DNA of 64,000 nt from Macrobrachium rosenbergii (Eukaryota; Arthropoda; Malacostraca; Decapoda; Palaemonidae), in the NCBI RefSeq assembly GCF_040412425.1, contig NC_089792.1, positions 21,990,861 through 22,054,860 of the forward strand, written 5' to 3'. Every line of letters starts with the position of its first letter. Positions within the stretch are counted from its first letter, which is position 1. This document shows positions 1 to 12,000 of this stretch, in pieces. A program made the position numbers and the translations under genes. The notes under the pieces were generated by a model. The model was not told where the DNA came from. It saw only the letters and a program-made list of their open reading frames with translations, and did not search any database.

Positions 1-398
1 TCTGTTCTGAGGCTTTCTCTATCTGCCCTCCAAGAGTAAGTCTCCCATAGTTATGACCAAAGGTTTGTTCTGTATATGAACAAATGACAAATTTTAAATC
101 AATTTTTATTTTTCATAACTAACAAACCTGCGGTCTTAATGTATATGGCCCACCTCAAGCCACCCCTCATTTAGTTACCTGGACTAATGGAAACTGATGC
201 GTTGTAGCCAGGATGGGTTAAGGTAGGTCGGCTATGCCCTCCTTTCCGCCATCTTTGCTGACTCCTGTTGCCACCAAATCCCTTGTACCTTTTTTAACTG
301 GACTCATGCAGGCGCTGGAGAATTTTCCCTTTCATTAAGACTGCAGGTTTGTTAGTTATGAAAATACAAATTGATTTAAAACTTGTCATTTTGTCTTC
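1..398 (+). mobile_element. DIRS-type element terminus (F): ICR plus right inverted terminal repeat
   Basis: The segment at about 83-130 is repeated as its reverse complement at about 343-396 (both contain the motif AACAAACCTG or its complement CAGGTTTGTT). Directly before the first arm, positions 20-80 carry a second, different end-like sequence (ACCAAAGGTTTGTTCTG). This is the order seen in the fuller DIRS copies of this window: an internal complementary region that joins both element ends, followed by the right terminal repeat. The body of the element would lie left of the window. The same right end recurs alone near 18335-18390 and, inverted, near 48542-48610. An alternative is a MITE with long inverted ends; no coding sequence is present to decide. 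Confidence 0.5.
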
Positions 399-2865
399 TA
401 GCAGGAGTCACCAGGGTTCCAAAAGCCATGAGCACCACTGTGGTGTACACAACCAGGGATGCTATGCCAAGACCACAAGTATGGAGCATGTAGCATCACA
501 CACATGATGAAAGCATTATTGCAGTAATTTTTGCCTATGAGATCCCCAGGGGAAGCAGCAGTCCACTGACTGTCTGCTTGTTAGCCAACTTTAGATCTTA
601 GAGTCTAGCACATAGTATAACATCTTACAAGTGAGGGATGCGCCTCCTGAGACATAGAAGGATAGCACTTTACTCTGAGGATGACCAAGAGAACATCTTT
701 ACTTTTTTTTAGGGTTAGAAAAGCACCTGTGACCTCACAAGCAACCCCTAATATGCTCACTAGTGCTAAAGGCTTAAAACACAATCAAGAGGGTTGTTGA
801 TACTATTAGTGCTGTTATTCCAGTTTTAACAGACTTTCTTGTAATCTTAAGAAGTCGTAGGTTGTCAGTTTCAGCAATTAAGGGTATGAGCCTTCCTTTT
901 CACAGGTGTTTGACATGAGGTCTTCTTTAGATTTGAAGAAATTGTGTCAATCCTTCAAGGAGGCTTTTCCACAGAAGTTGATAGAACCACTTAGTTGGGA
1001 CCATTTCCCAGTTCCTAAGGGACTTTTTAATTGGATCCAATCTCTCTTTAGATTGTACATTTTACCCTAGTAACAGTTTTATTTGTAGCCTATGCATTCT
1101 CAGGTAAGGTTACTTATGAAAAGAATGGGATTCTAGAAGTCTTTTCTTTGCAGCTGATTTTATGGCAAAGACGCTGATTTCAGGTACTAAGGATTTTCAT
1201 TAATACCCCTTGCTGTCTTGTTGCTCTTTCCCCATGCCGAAAGCTGAGGACCATCTCTTATGCTCATTTAGTAATTAAACTGTATAGCCAGAGCATTGAG
1301 GACCTCAGACAGAGTACAGCTGACTACATACATACTAAGTAACTTAAATCAGCCTAATGCTAGTTTAGGAATACTGTATTCTGGCAGTGATGATTTTATT
1401 GAGCAAAGCTCTTGGAAGACCCTAGTACTTAAAAAATTTAAAACACTGAAAAAAATAGTAGTAGCAATAATTATTGTTTTGAAAATCAATAATTTATGAA
1501 TTTCAGATTAATTTGGATATAAATGGTTACTTTTGAAGTAGATAACAAGATATGCTATATTACCTATTGCCTCACAGGTTTTCCTATAGGCATACAGAAA
1601 TGTTATGGATGCTTAGGTAGAACAGATTAAAGTAATTGTTCACAAACTTGAATGAATTAATAGGTGTTACCTGGCATCATAATAGTATCATTGATGGCAA
1701 TGAGTATACTGCCAAGGTCAGAGCTCTCTCCACTTTTTTTTTGAAATCTAAGAGAATATCAATATTATTTATTGGCAGGCACTTGTAAGTGCTAGTATAC
1801 TTTTTTGAACTTATATTTCAGGAACATTACTCATAGGTGATTAAACTCATACTCCTAGGACAAGTAGTAGCTGTGGGACAGCTACTACTGGTCGTAGGTG
1901 GTTACTGCTTCAGTCAAGATTAAAGAATCACTATTTTTTAAAGAATCACTATTTTTCAAACACTTCATCCCAACTTTACATTATGTCTCATTGTGGTACT
2001 CTGTAAGGTGTGAATATTTGGATTATTTACTGTTACTCCTTACAATTTGGGTACTGCTTCTTTTCTACCAAATTTCACCAGCGTTGTATATTTACATTCC
2101 TCTTTGCTGTGATGTTATTTTCCATGGGCATGATTGCTTTTCTCAGTTTCTAAAGCTCTTCAACTCACAATCAAATGATTCTTGGCTCAGCTGCTTGACC
2201 TATACAACCTGAAGTTTGGTTTGGGCTGTATTATTAGTAATGGGTTTGTTATGAAACAAATGTAATAATTTAAAAAAAATTAAATACAAACCTAGAAACA
2301 ATCACAGCTCAGCTTCTAACGTAGCCCCCCCTCTCTCAGTTAATTGTCCAGACCACAAAAAGAGAAATTTAACTAAAAGACTTTGAGATCTGCTAGGACA
2401 TATATAGTTACCTTTTAATGTTTTTTCCTTTGTTGGCTAAACAAGGGATAAGTGTGTTTGGGATTTTATGGACCACAGAACTGGGGCATAATACAAGTAA
2501 TGGCTTTGTATTGAAAAAATTACATTCTTAGGTTATGGACCCACTGTTTTCGTACTTCCAAATACATTGATGTGAAAGACTTTTTATTGCTACTGTGTGT
2601 CTTAAGACAAAAGCAGTTGAATGGTACTGTAAATTATGTAATGTATAACTGGCAATGTTAGTAGTATATATTTAGTAAATAATCCTGAGATTTATCTCAT
2701 ATTGCAGGTAGAGATGTGCTTTTGTACACCACTGGAAAATTATTCACTTCAGTATTTATTAAAAGAAGACCTTACTATTAGTTTCTGTTAAATAGAGTTT
2801 ATGCCTTTGGTAGACAGTTAGTGCAAAGACCAATGCATAATATAAAAGGATTATATTTTTTTCAG
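399..2865. other. Non-coding, probable VPS35 intron
   Basis: AT-rich sequence without a recognisable exon, transposase or repeat array. Short open frames at 1296-1499 and 1898-2212 have no recognisable domain. It lies upstream of the first visible VPS35 exon, whose acceptor is at 2864-2865, so it is most simply intron. Confidence 0.5.
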
Positions 2866-3073
2866 AATCCACTCAGGATCTGCCCTGGGAAAGGAGCTCA
2901 GCCGTCTGCTGCGGCTCCCTGCAGACAACTACAACAATCTTCTCACAGTCTTGCAGCTGCAGTACTACACTCCCCTTTTAGGTCTTTTAGATTATAGTGG
3001 AAGAAAAATACTCAGTACTTACCTTGTCACTAATGCAGTAGAAAATGAGACGGAGATTCCTACACAAGAGCAG
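2866..3073 (+). CDS. VPS35: VPS35 exon (first in window)
   Basis: Acceptor TTTTTTCAG ends at 2865 and donor GTATGA starts at 3074. The first base completes a codon from the previous exon; 69 codons follow, beginning [15 protein letters not shown] and ending TQEQ in phase 0. This matches the middle of animal VPS35. Confidence 0.93.
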
Positions 3074-6000
3074 GTATGAAAGTGTATTTTGAAAAAGGGT
3101 TTAATTGCACTGTTTAGGGGTAAATACTCTGGTAAGTCTCTCAGGCTTGGTGATTGTTTAGTAAAATTTTGTACTTCAGAAGGTTTGAAATTGCAGAAGC
3201 AAGTTTGCGTGACATAAACCAATTGTTTTTATACAAACTCATCAGTCATATAGAAACCTTCATTCATGGTTGAATGGTCTAAACACTTGCCTTCTGAAGT
3301 CTTGAAAACAAGAAGCAGAATAGCTAAGTGATGTCATTCATGTGCATTTGTGAACATTGGATGATTATAACTGCCAAGATTAGATTTTTAACAAGAAGAT
3401 AGGGATGGGAGTTGAGAAATTCAATATAGGGTTGATGGATTTGCCATGAATACTTAATTTGATCATATCAATCATCAGTCATATTGAACTCAGATTACTA
3501 ACAGGTGAGAAATGGAAGTGGCCCAGAATTTGCAAAAGACTCATGATTCCAGTGGATCATTGTATCCAAAGAATTTTCTTGGGTACTGTGAGTAGTTGAA
3601 CATCCAGAAAATAGGCAGATAGTTTGTACATTTTCATATCTCAGCACAGGCACAGATATGAAGTAACTATTCGGTTGAGATGTATGTGCTTGTAACCCCA
3701 GAAGACTATGGCTCATGAGGAAAAATTATGAATTAACAAGGGCAGTAAGTAGGAAGAAGGAGAATAAAGTAAAATATCTTTCGCCACTAGTAAAAATTTA
3801 TCTGCTCGATTACCAGTCCTAGTCTGTTCAACCCCATGATGTATTGAAGGTAAAAAGAGGCATAAGTCAACTGACATCTCCATATACTCGCATTTATGAT
3901 TGCCAAAATCTTTTTCTTTTGGAAAGCCTTTGATATGACCATGATCTCAAGCACAGTCACTTTCACATGATCAGCCTCTTCTTCTTCTTCTGAGACATCG
4001 AAATATGCATGCAGGGTAATCAGACTCACCCAGTTTGAAAAAGAATCTAAAAATTTTCATTTTACTTATGCATAGATAAGAAGAGCCTAAAATAATCACA
4101 TCTCAAGTGCCTGGTCCTCTAAAGTTAGTGTTGAATGGCTCTCATGGGGTCTTATGCTTTGTTGGAGTACAAGACTTGAATGGCAGATGGGGTTGCATAT
4201 GGTCGTGAGTTCTTGGTTGAAAAATCGGGAACAAATGATAAGCCTGGTGATGACCAACCACTGGTATTGATTATGGTGCCAGATAGAACATTCATCTCAC
4301 TTCACACCTTGAGAATGCAAAAGCTAACAGGAAAGCAGCCTTCACACCAAGATGCAGTATAAAAGCCTTTCACATTAGATTTTAAGGAGCCCTGATGAAG
4401 TGTCATCCTAGAATAACCAGAGGCATTTGAGTTTCATTAGGACTTGGCTGTTAAATAAAAAAAAAAAATTGTTTGAACACGCTTTTATTAAAATGCACCA
4501 AAAAGTAAAAAATAATTTCTTGAGACACCAGGATTTTCTTACAATTAATCTTGTCTAAAAAATAAAAGTGTTGATGCCAAACATGGAAGAAAATGCTACA
4601 AGAAATAAATTTTTTTTCTTGTAGCATTTCCTTTCATGTTTGGCAACCATGCTTTTATTTTTGTAGGCATGATTAATTTTAAGAAAATCCTGGTGTCTCA
4701 AAAAATAATTTTTTCCTTTTTAGTGTGTTTTAATAAAAGCGTGTTTTAAAAATTTTTCTTTTTTTATTTTATTTTATACTTTTTGGTTTTGACAGAAATT
4801 GTAAATGATTTATGATTATAGCTAATAAAACTGAACATGATATCCTGTTGAGCCAAAAAAAGTTTGAAAAATCCAGAGAGTTATAATATTAACTTTATAT
4901 TCTATAAAGTCAAAGAAGGTATGAAAAATCCGAAAAATTTCATACAAATCCTGAGATACTGGGAAAGGTCAGTGTAAGGTCACTAGAGGTCACTACTGAC
5001 CTAATATCATGTAAGGTTGTATTGTCACCAAGATTGAGTAACCATGTAAAATTTCAAGTTCATCAGACGAAGGGAACAGGTTGAAAATTGAGTTACAAGT
5101 TATGACCAAAACAGATAGACTGACAGACACGGAAGTCATGTTAAATAAAAGCATGTAAAAAAACACAATTATGAGATACTAGTTATGAACAGGAGAACAA
5201 GATGTATTTCTGGATCGGGGTCCCGTGTCACCCGGTGAAATAGTCCATTCAGCACTTATTTCTAGGTAATTCCGTTGCTAGATACCAGAGAAAGCTAAAT
5301 GAAATGCTGGAGTTACTACCCCAGAGCGAGCTCCACTAGATGGAGTCGTGTATGGAAAAGGGTGAACTACAAAAACACGGAACCTTATCCTATAGAGATT
5401 CCCAATGTCAAAAGTCCCAACGAGAGAGGTGCCGATACAAGCCCATGCCCTACTCGCGGACTGTATACAAGGCAACACTAGCCGCATTCCATTTTAGCAC
5501 GTTTTTTTTTCACACGTAATTTCGTTGTGATCCTTATTTTGTGCTCTATTTTGGATTTTTTATGGCATCCTCGCAAGGTTCTTCTTCAATTACTTGAGTA
5601 CCAGTGTTTTGTTGTTTTTTAGGCGATTGAGGCTTCTTATTTTCCTTTAGTTTAATAATTAAAGGAATTTATAACGCCCGCCTCGATCTCCTCTCACGCT
5701 CTCTTGACCTCTCTTGGTCTTGGCTCGGCATATTTGTTTTGTGTTTTTTATTTGTATCCCTTTTTATTTGGGATGTTTTACCATTAATGATCCCTATCTT
5801 TAGTGGGTTTGATTAATTTTTGTTTGTTCTGTACCCATTTACTACGAGAAGTGCTGTTTACCGTTTAGGCTACGAGCTACCCCCTCGGGCCCATTCGCTT
5901 TTTTCATGACTTCATTACGAGAGTGATTTTATTATGGTAGTGATGTTTAGCGTTTAGGCTACGAGCTACCCACTCAGGCCCATTCGCCTTTTATCATGGC

Positions 6001-9000
6001 TTCTTTACGGGAGTGATGTTTAGCGTTTAGGCTCTTAGCTACCCCCTCGCCCATTCGCTTTTTATCGTGGCTTCAATACGAAATGTTGTTGAGCGTTTAG
6101 GCTCGAGCTTCCCCTCGAGCCCATTCGCTTATTATCATGGCCTCATTATGTTTTGTTTTTGTCACTCACTTCTCTTAGCCTTTGGGGATCTTATTTTCAT
6201 TGGTACTGTTACGGTTTTACTTTGTTTTCATAATTTTGTTTATTTTGTGAATTTTGTGTTCCCTTCCTGATCAAGTGCTGTCTTGCTGTTTAGGCTACGT
6301 GGTTCCCCTCGGGCCTATTCGCTTTATTTTGGCTTTATTTTGCCTTGTTTTAGACTCACTTCTCTAAGTGTATGGGAACATGATTTTCATTGTTACATTT
6401 AATTTTTGACCTTGTGCTTGGATGCTTTTGAATTTTGGGATAACACATTTAACTGGAGGTCGGTCATGTCCCTTCACGTCCATGTCGTGTTGGGCCTGCC
6501 TATCCTCCTACATGTACCTTACAGACAATTTTTGTTTCATATAAACCTATCGGTTCTCCGCCTCTTGTGGCTTATTAATAGTTAATCTTTCGGTGTTTGG
6601 GCTCTCTCCGGGCGAGATTCTCGGTGGATCGGTAGGTTTCATATACGCCTATCGATTTCCTCCGCCAAACTCCGTTTCCGGGCGAGATTCTCGGTAAATT
6701 GGTAGGTTTCATATACACCTATCGGTTTTTCCTTCGCCAAACTCCGTCTTATATAAATTATTGATAGTTGTTCCTCCGGTGTCTGGGGTTCTAATTTTTC
6801 CCCCTCCTGGAGGCCGGCCGCAAGTCTCGTAACTCTTCGCCTCAAGTTGGTTACGGAGAGTTTTCTGAAGACGTTATGCCTTCTGTCTCGCTTCTCGGAC
6901 CTGTGAACATCGTCCCGGAGCGATAAGTAGGTGCGGAATAATTGAGACAAGCCTTTTTCCGCTTAGCTCGGAATTAGGTGAGGCAAACTTTTCCTTTAGG
7001 GGATTCGTTACCTTCTCATCCCTTTTCGACGGTTCCTGGTCTACCGTCCCTAAGGTGAAGTCAGTAAAAAAAGTAAAAAAAAAAAAAAAAAAAAGACCAC
7101 CCTTTTTTAAACCAAGAAGACCCGCTCCGCCCCCCCCTCAAGGACGTCTCGGATCTCTAATCCGGTGCCATCTACGAGTTTGGCCTCGTCTTCTGAAAGG
7201 GACACGGCCCAAGCAAAGCAAGGCGGTTACCCCCTCCTTCCTTTGTTGAAAACTCTTTTACGGGTCTCCTTATAAGGAGCTCGTTATGAGGGTCATTGTC
7301 AACCTATTAACTAACTATCTACGTCATGGTCCATGCCTTCCCTTTCCCAGGAGCTTAAATCCCAAGAGATTAATCTCAAGACTCATTGTCAATGGATCAC
7401 CTGTTAAGTCCTGCTCCGTTCTGGAATTCTATCGTTCCGGACATCTCCACCTCTTTTCCCCTCCAGTCTGGGGAATCTTGGTGCCTTCCCTTTATGCTTC
7501 CCAGCATGAAGGCACCCTCCTGTCGGGGGTGTGGGCACACGGAGGTTGGTGGAAGGGCATTTCTTCCCTTCCGGTCTGGTATCCTCTTATCCGGGTTTTA
7601 CCAGACTGTCAGAACGAGCATGGCATCTGTCTGGCAGGATCCATAAGTGAGCCCTCAGCTAGGGGCTGGACACATCGTCTCCCTGAGGACTCTAACGGAG
7701 TGGCAGGCGGAGAATTCCAAGTTCACGCCAGCTGTGGGGTCTTACCGTGCTCTCTTGGAGAGCCCTGTTTCTTACCCCTTGTGCTCCGAATGTAGCCCCT
7801 CTTATCAACAGGCTTGTTTTGAAAATGTATCGCTGAGGCATTTCCGGGAGACAGATATCACAGATACATTCACAGTGAATCTTCTAACCCTGGACTACGC
7901 TTCTAATTTATTCAGCATACAGCTCCCTAAGCTTCCGGAGTCAATTTTCGGAAGCTGAAACAGGGTGTAAGTCAGGCTTGCCCGTTCCGCCTTGAGCTGA
8001 AAAATCTTATGAACGGTTTCACCTGGAGAATTAATCTTTTCCCAGGTGGGCGTTGTTACGGCCCATCTGGGGCTACTATTGTTACCCAGAGCCTCCGTTC
8101 TCATGGGTGTCTACCCTCGAGCAGAAACGGTCTGATCTTGCTGGGACCTGCCCTAAGTCCGGCAAGAAGTTCATGTAGTTCAAGAGCCCCCCTGCTCAGG
8201 CAGTGGTGCAGGCTCTTCAGGTCTCTGCCCCTAGACAGCCGTCAGCTCTCACTCCCAGCCTCCACCTCGATGTGTGCGGGTTCAGCCAACACATCAGCCC
8301 CTTGTAACGCCCCGTGTGTCTCTGCCTCCCCACGGGAAAGAGATAGCAATGCCCGCCGGGTTTTCTTTGCTTCATACGAAAACCTAAGGAAAAATTTTCA
8401 CTAGACATTTGGCAAGAGGCTCTGACCCTCAGGGTTATCATAGGAGCAGGGATGCATCCTACTCCTCTCCGAGAAATTGGGAAGGCTTTCGCTTCACGGG
8501 GAGGCAATCAAGCCTCCTCCCTGTAGTATTTCTCATATGGGTGGGAGGCTGTACCATTTTCGGGGCCACTGGAACTTCAGTTCCTGGGCCCAGAGTATAG
8601 TTATCAGGGCCCGGGTGGAGCTGGACTGTTGTTCCCCAATCAGGTTCAATCAGCCTCCGGCCAGAGTTCTGGGGTCTTTGCGAATGGCCTGTCAGGCTTT
8701 TTCAGTCTGCCAAGGAAGTTCCCTTCCACTGGAAAATTTTTTCCGGCGTGTCCTGTTTGTTTTCCTTATTCATGCAAGTCTCGGTTGCTTACAGTCTTGT
8801 GGGTTCGGATCCTACTGCGCCGTGGAGCCGTAACCACCTCTATAGACCTTCCGACGCTTCCTTTCACATCTTGGTTGCAGAAAGGTCCTATCCCTTCTTG
8901 GGATTCAGACTCGGGAGCAGGCGTGCCCTTCAGGTTCATGCCCTCCTCAATGCGGCTCCAGAGTCTTCGCCAGTTTGAACAATACCGTAGTTCAACAGCT

Positions 9001-12000
9001 CCGGTATTAGGAGGCTATGCTAGCTGCATATCTAGTTGCCTGGCTCATTTGGGCACCCAGCGTCGGGAATTGCCTGAGGGCGCCGGTCATTATAATCGGT
9101 TTCTAGTCTTTGGGCTTCTAAGTAACCAGGAAGGAATCCCACCTGATTCAGGAGGGTAGCCTTCCGTAGTTATGAATCCAGTGGAAGTGGAAAGAGATAG
9201 CAAGGGCATCTTATCATTTCATCATCTCAAGCATACCTCTCCCGTGCCCAAGAAAAGGTCCTGGTTTTCTCCAGTTTGCTTCAGTGACGGTTCTCCTTCT
9301 GAAGTCAAAGCTGGAGTTTATGACCGGGTATGGTGGAGTCAGGGACGTGTCTCCTTGATTCCTCCTACTTGAATAGTGGCCTCCGGCCTTGCACAACTGT
9401 CAAGTGCTTACCAAGTCAGTTCCTCTCCAGCTTTCCTCCGGCCTCAGTATTCCACACACGTCACCTCTCTGGCGGGTGAGGTGGTTATTTTTGGCCCAAT
9501 GGAGTACATGGTACTTAGTCGGTCACGTTCGACAGTTCCATATCAACGCTTTGGAGGGCGGTGACAGTCTTCCTGTCCTTGGAAACTCCCCAAGAGGTTT
9601 CCTTTTAGGCTGGTTCTGAACAAAACAGCAATAGTGCGCTGCGTAAACAGGTGGTTTTGGACTCGAATTGCTCCGTTCAGGTTATGGTTCATTCTTCTCC
9701 ATAACCAACAGACGCAGGTGCCTCTGTCTACCACCCTTCTCGTAGGGGTCCAAAAAGGTCACTGCTTTTTCCCTATCCAGGGCCTCCCCTGGTGTCGGAA
9801 TAGTCCTTAGGCGGAGCATCATTCAGGTAGTCTTGTGACCTTTTCCTGGGCCTGGAAGTAGGTCTGTTTGCAACCCAATTCAGCCACAAACTATCAAGCT
9901 GTCCCGTCTGGTATAAACTCAGCCTCGCCAGCCCCTCAAACTCTGATGTCCTGGCTTTGCGGTCTTTGTGAATCTTACAGTTGAGGAGGAAACTGATATT
10001 GGTCCTGTTATTACTGTTTTCCTGAAATCAGTTAAGGGATCCTACTCTACTGCAGTATGGTTCTGCAGTTAAGTAACTAGCACTCTTCACATAGTTTTCG
10101 AAGCTATAGTACTGATGCGACCGCATTGGCCTCGAGGAAAGTGTTTTGTTGGAACCAGACTCACAGGCCCTTAACTTTCATCCCTAAGGTCTGTGTTCGT
10201 CTAAGAACAGTACTCCGTCCACATTCGGTTTCCTGGTCTTTGAGTAATGTATCGGAGTTAGCTTCGGTAACCAACAATCACCTTGTTCTTATCTTTCCTT
10301 GTTAAGGAAGTCCCAAAATTTTTAATCAGCTTAGCTTCTAGTGTTAGTTTTCCTGTACTGTCTGCCCTGTCTGGCGGAACCAATCAGTTTGGTTTGTCTG
10401 GCGGAACCAATCAGTTTGGTTTCCCCTCTTCAGGGGTAGTGTTGTGAATTCCTCACCCTAACTTTCTATCTACATTGAAGGTCCTCATTTTCGGTGGTCA
10501 CCTTGGAAAGTACTCCCTTTTACAAGGTCTGTTTCTGTGTCCAGTTTTCTCCTTGCAGGCTTTTTAGACAGGACCTCGCAATTTTGTCAGGTCCTCTCCT
10601 TTAAAAAAGGGGGGGGCACTGTCATTGGGTCTGCTATTAGGCAGGAAGTATTTTCTTAATACAAGCCTATTCAGGTGCTATTCTAAGCTCATGATCTTAG
10701 ACGGTGACCACTTACATTATTTTCATTACATGAACTTAGAGGACCTTACTTATGTTCAGGGTAGAATTCTCCTAGTTTTCAACGTTTCTATTTAAGTCTT
10801 TAATAGCATAAGAATGATGTTTATTTCTCTGTTACTATTTCATCCGGGTGACACGGGACTCGATCCAGAAAAAGGATTTTGACAAAGGAAAATCTATTTC
10901 TGGAGAGGGGCCCGTGTCACCCGGTGACCCACCCTGTTTTTCATTCTCTCCCTCCCTTGATAAACTTCATTCTAGTGAGGTGGGTGCTAACATGGAATGC
11001 GGCTAGTGTTGCCTTGTATACAGTCCGCGAGTAGGGCATGGGCTTGTATCGGCACCTCTCTCGTTGGGACTTTTGACATTGGGAATCTCTATAGGATAAG
11101 GTTCCGTGTTTTTGTAGTTCACCCTTTTCCATACACGACTCCATCTAGTGGAGCTCGCTCTGGGGGTAGTAACTCCAGCATTTCATTTAGCTTTCTCTGG
11201 TATCTAGCAACGGAATTACCTAGAAATAAGTGCTGAATGGACTATTTCACCGGGTGACACGGGCCCCTCTCCAGAAATAGATTTTTCCTTTGTCAAAATC
11301 CTTTAATTGATATCTGGGAGAAGTGAAACAATAATATTTAAAGCCAGAAAACTAAGCAAAATAAAAATGAAAAGAAACACTAGTATTTCATATATAATAC
11401 ACAAGATGTACCAGAAAAACTAAATTATGCTGTTAATTATTATGCCGTCTATTACCAAACCTAATGTAAAGAATCTGAATTACTGATTATGCACATTGCA
11501 GAGCAAGAAAACACCAAAATTTGGTAATAAGGTAAGAAGCTGAAAAACAACAAACTGTAAGAAAAACTTTATGATCACTCACTTGAAATGAAAAAGGGAA
11601 TAAAATTAGTAAAATGAAAAGAAAATAAAGAAATAAATATAAAATGAACATGTTGAAATAAGAATGTAGTATTACTGATATTAACTTGAAATAAGAATGT
11701 AGTATTACTGATATTAACATTGAATGTAAATTTTCCTTAGGTTGATGCTGTGCTCTCAATGATAGCATCATTAATTTGTGACCAGTCAGATCAACCCCTA
11801 GTTGAACCAGATCCTGAGGACTTGGCTGAAGAGCAAGGCCTACTTGCAAGGTAAGGGACAATATAAATTTGTTTCTGGAATCATAATTTGGGTAAATTAA
11901 TGACATATTTCTGTAGGGTTTTGAAATAAATGATTGACTTTGTCTTATTTTCTCATTAACTATGCAAATGAATTGTATACTATTTGGTTAATTGAACTTT

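Larger units (their letters stand above)
5207..11304 (+). mobile_element. DIRS-type retrotransposon A, full length but decayed
   Basis: DIRS elements replicate by reverse transcription and integrate with a tyrosine recombinase instead of an integrase; they carry inverted terminal repeats (ITRs) and an internal complementary region (ICR). All these parts are visible. The left ITR is 5207-5500, the right ITR 10984-11304, and the ICR 10835-10927. In the middle, decayed RT (around 8850-9160) and RNase H (around 9540) reading frames run in the + direction, with recombinase expected at about 9.9-10.8 kb. Many stops and shifts show it is dead. It makes up 6.1 kb of the 8.7-kb VPS35 intron, in the same orientation as the gene. 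No target-site duplication is evident, as expected for recombinase-mediated insertion. Confidence 0.85.

Noticed and set aside
6639..6950. 103-codon Arg-rich open frame on the - strand
   Set aside because: It runs across the two-copy tandem repeat of DIRS element A and has no homolog that I recognise.
10872..11304. A separate 433-bp MITE with 55-bp inverted ends
   Set aside because: The same borders are explained by the ICR and right ITR of DIRS element A, which also accounts for the left ITR 5 kb away.
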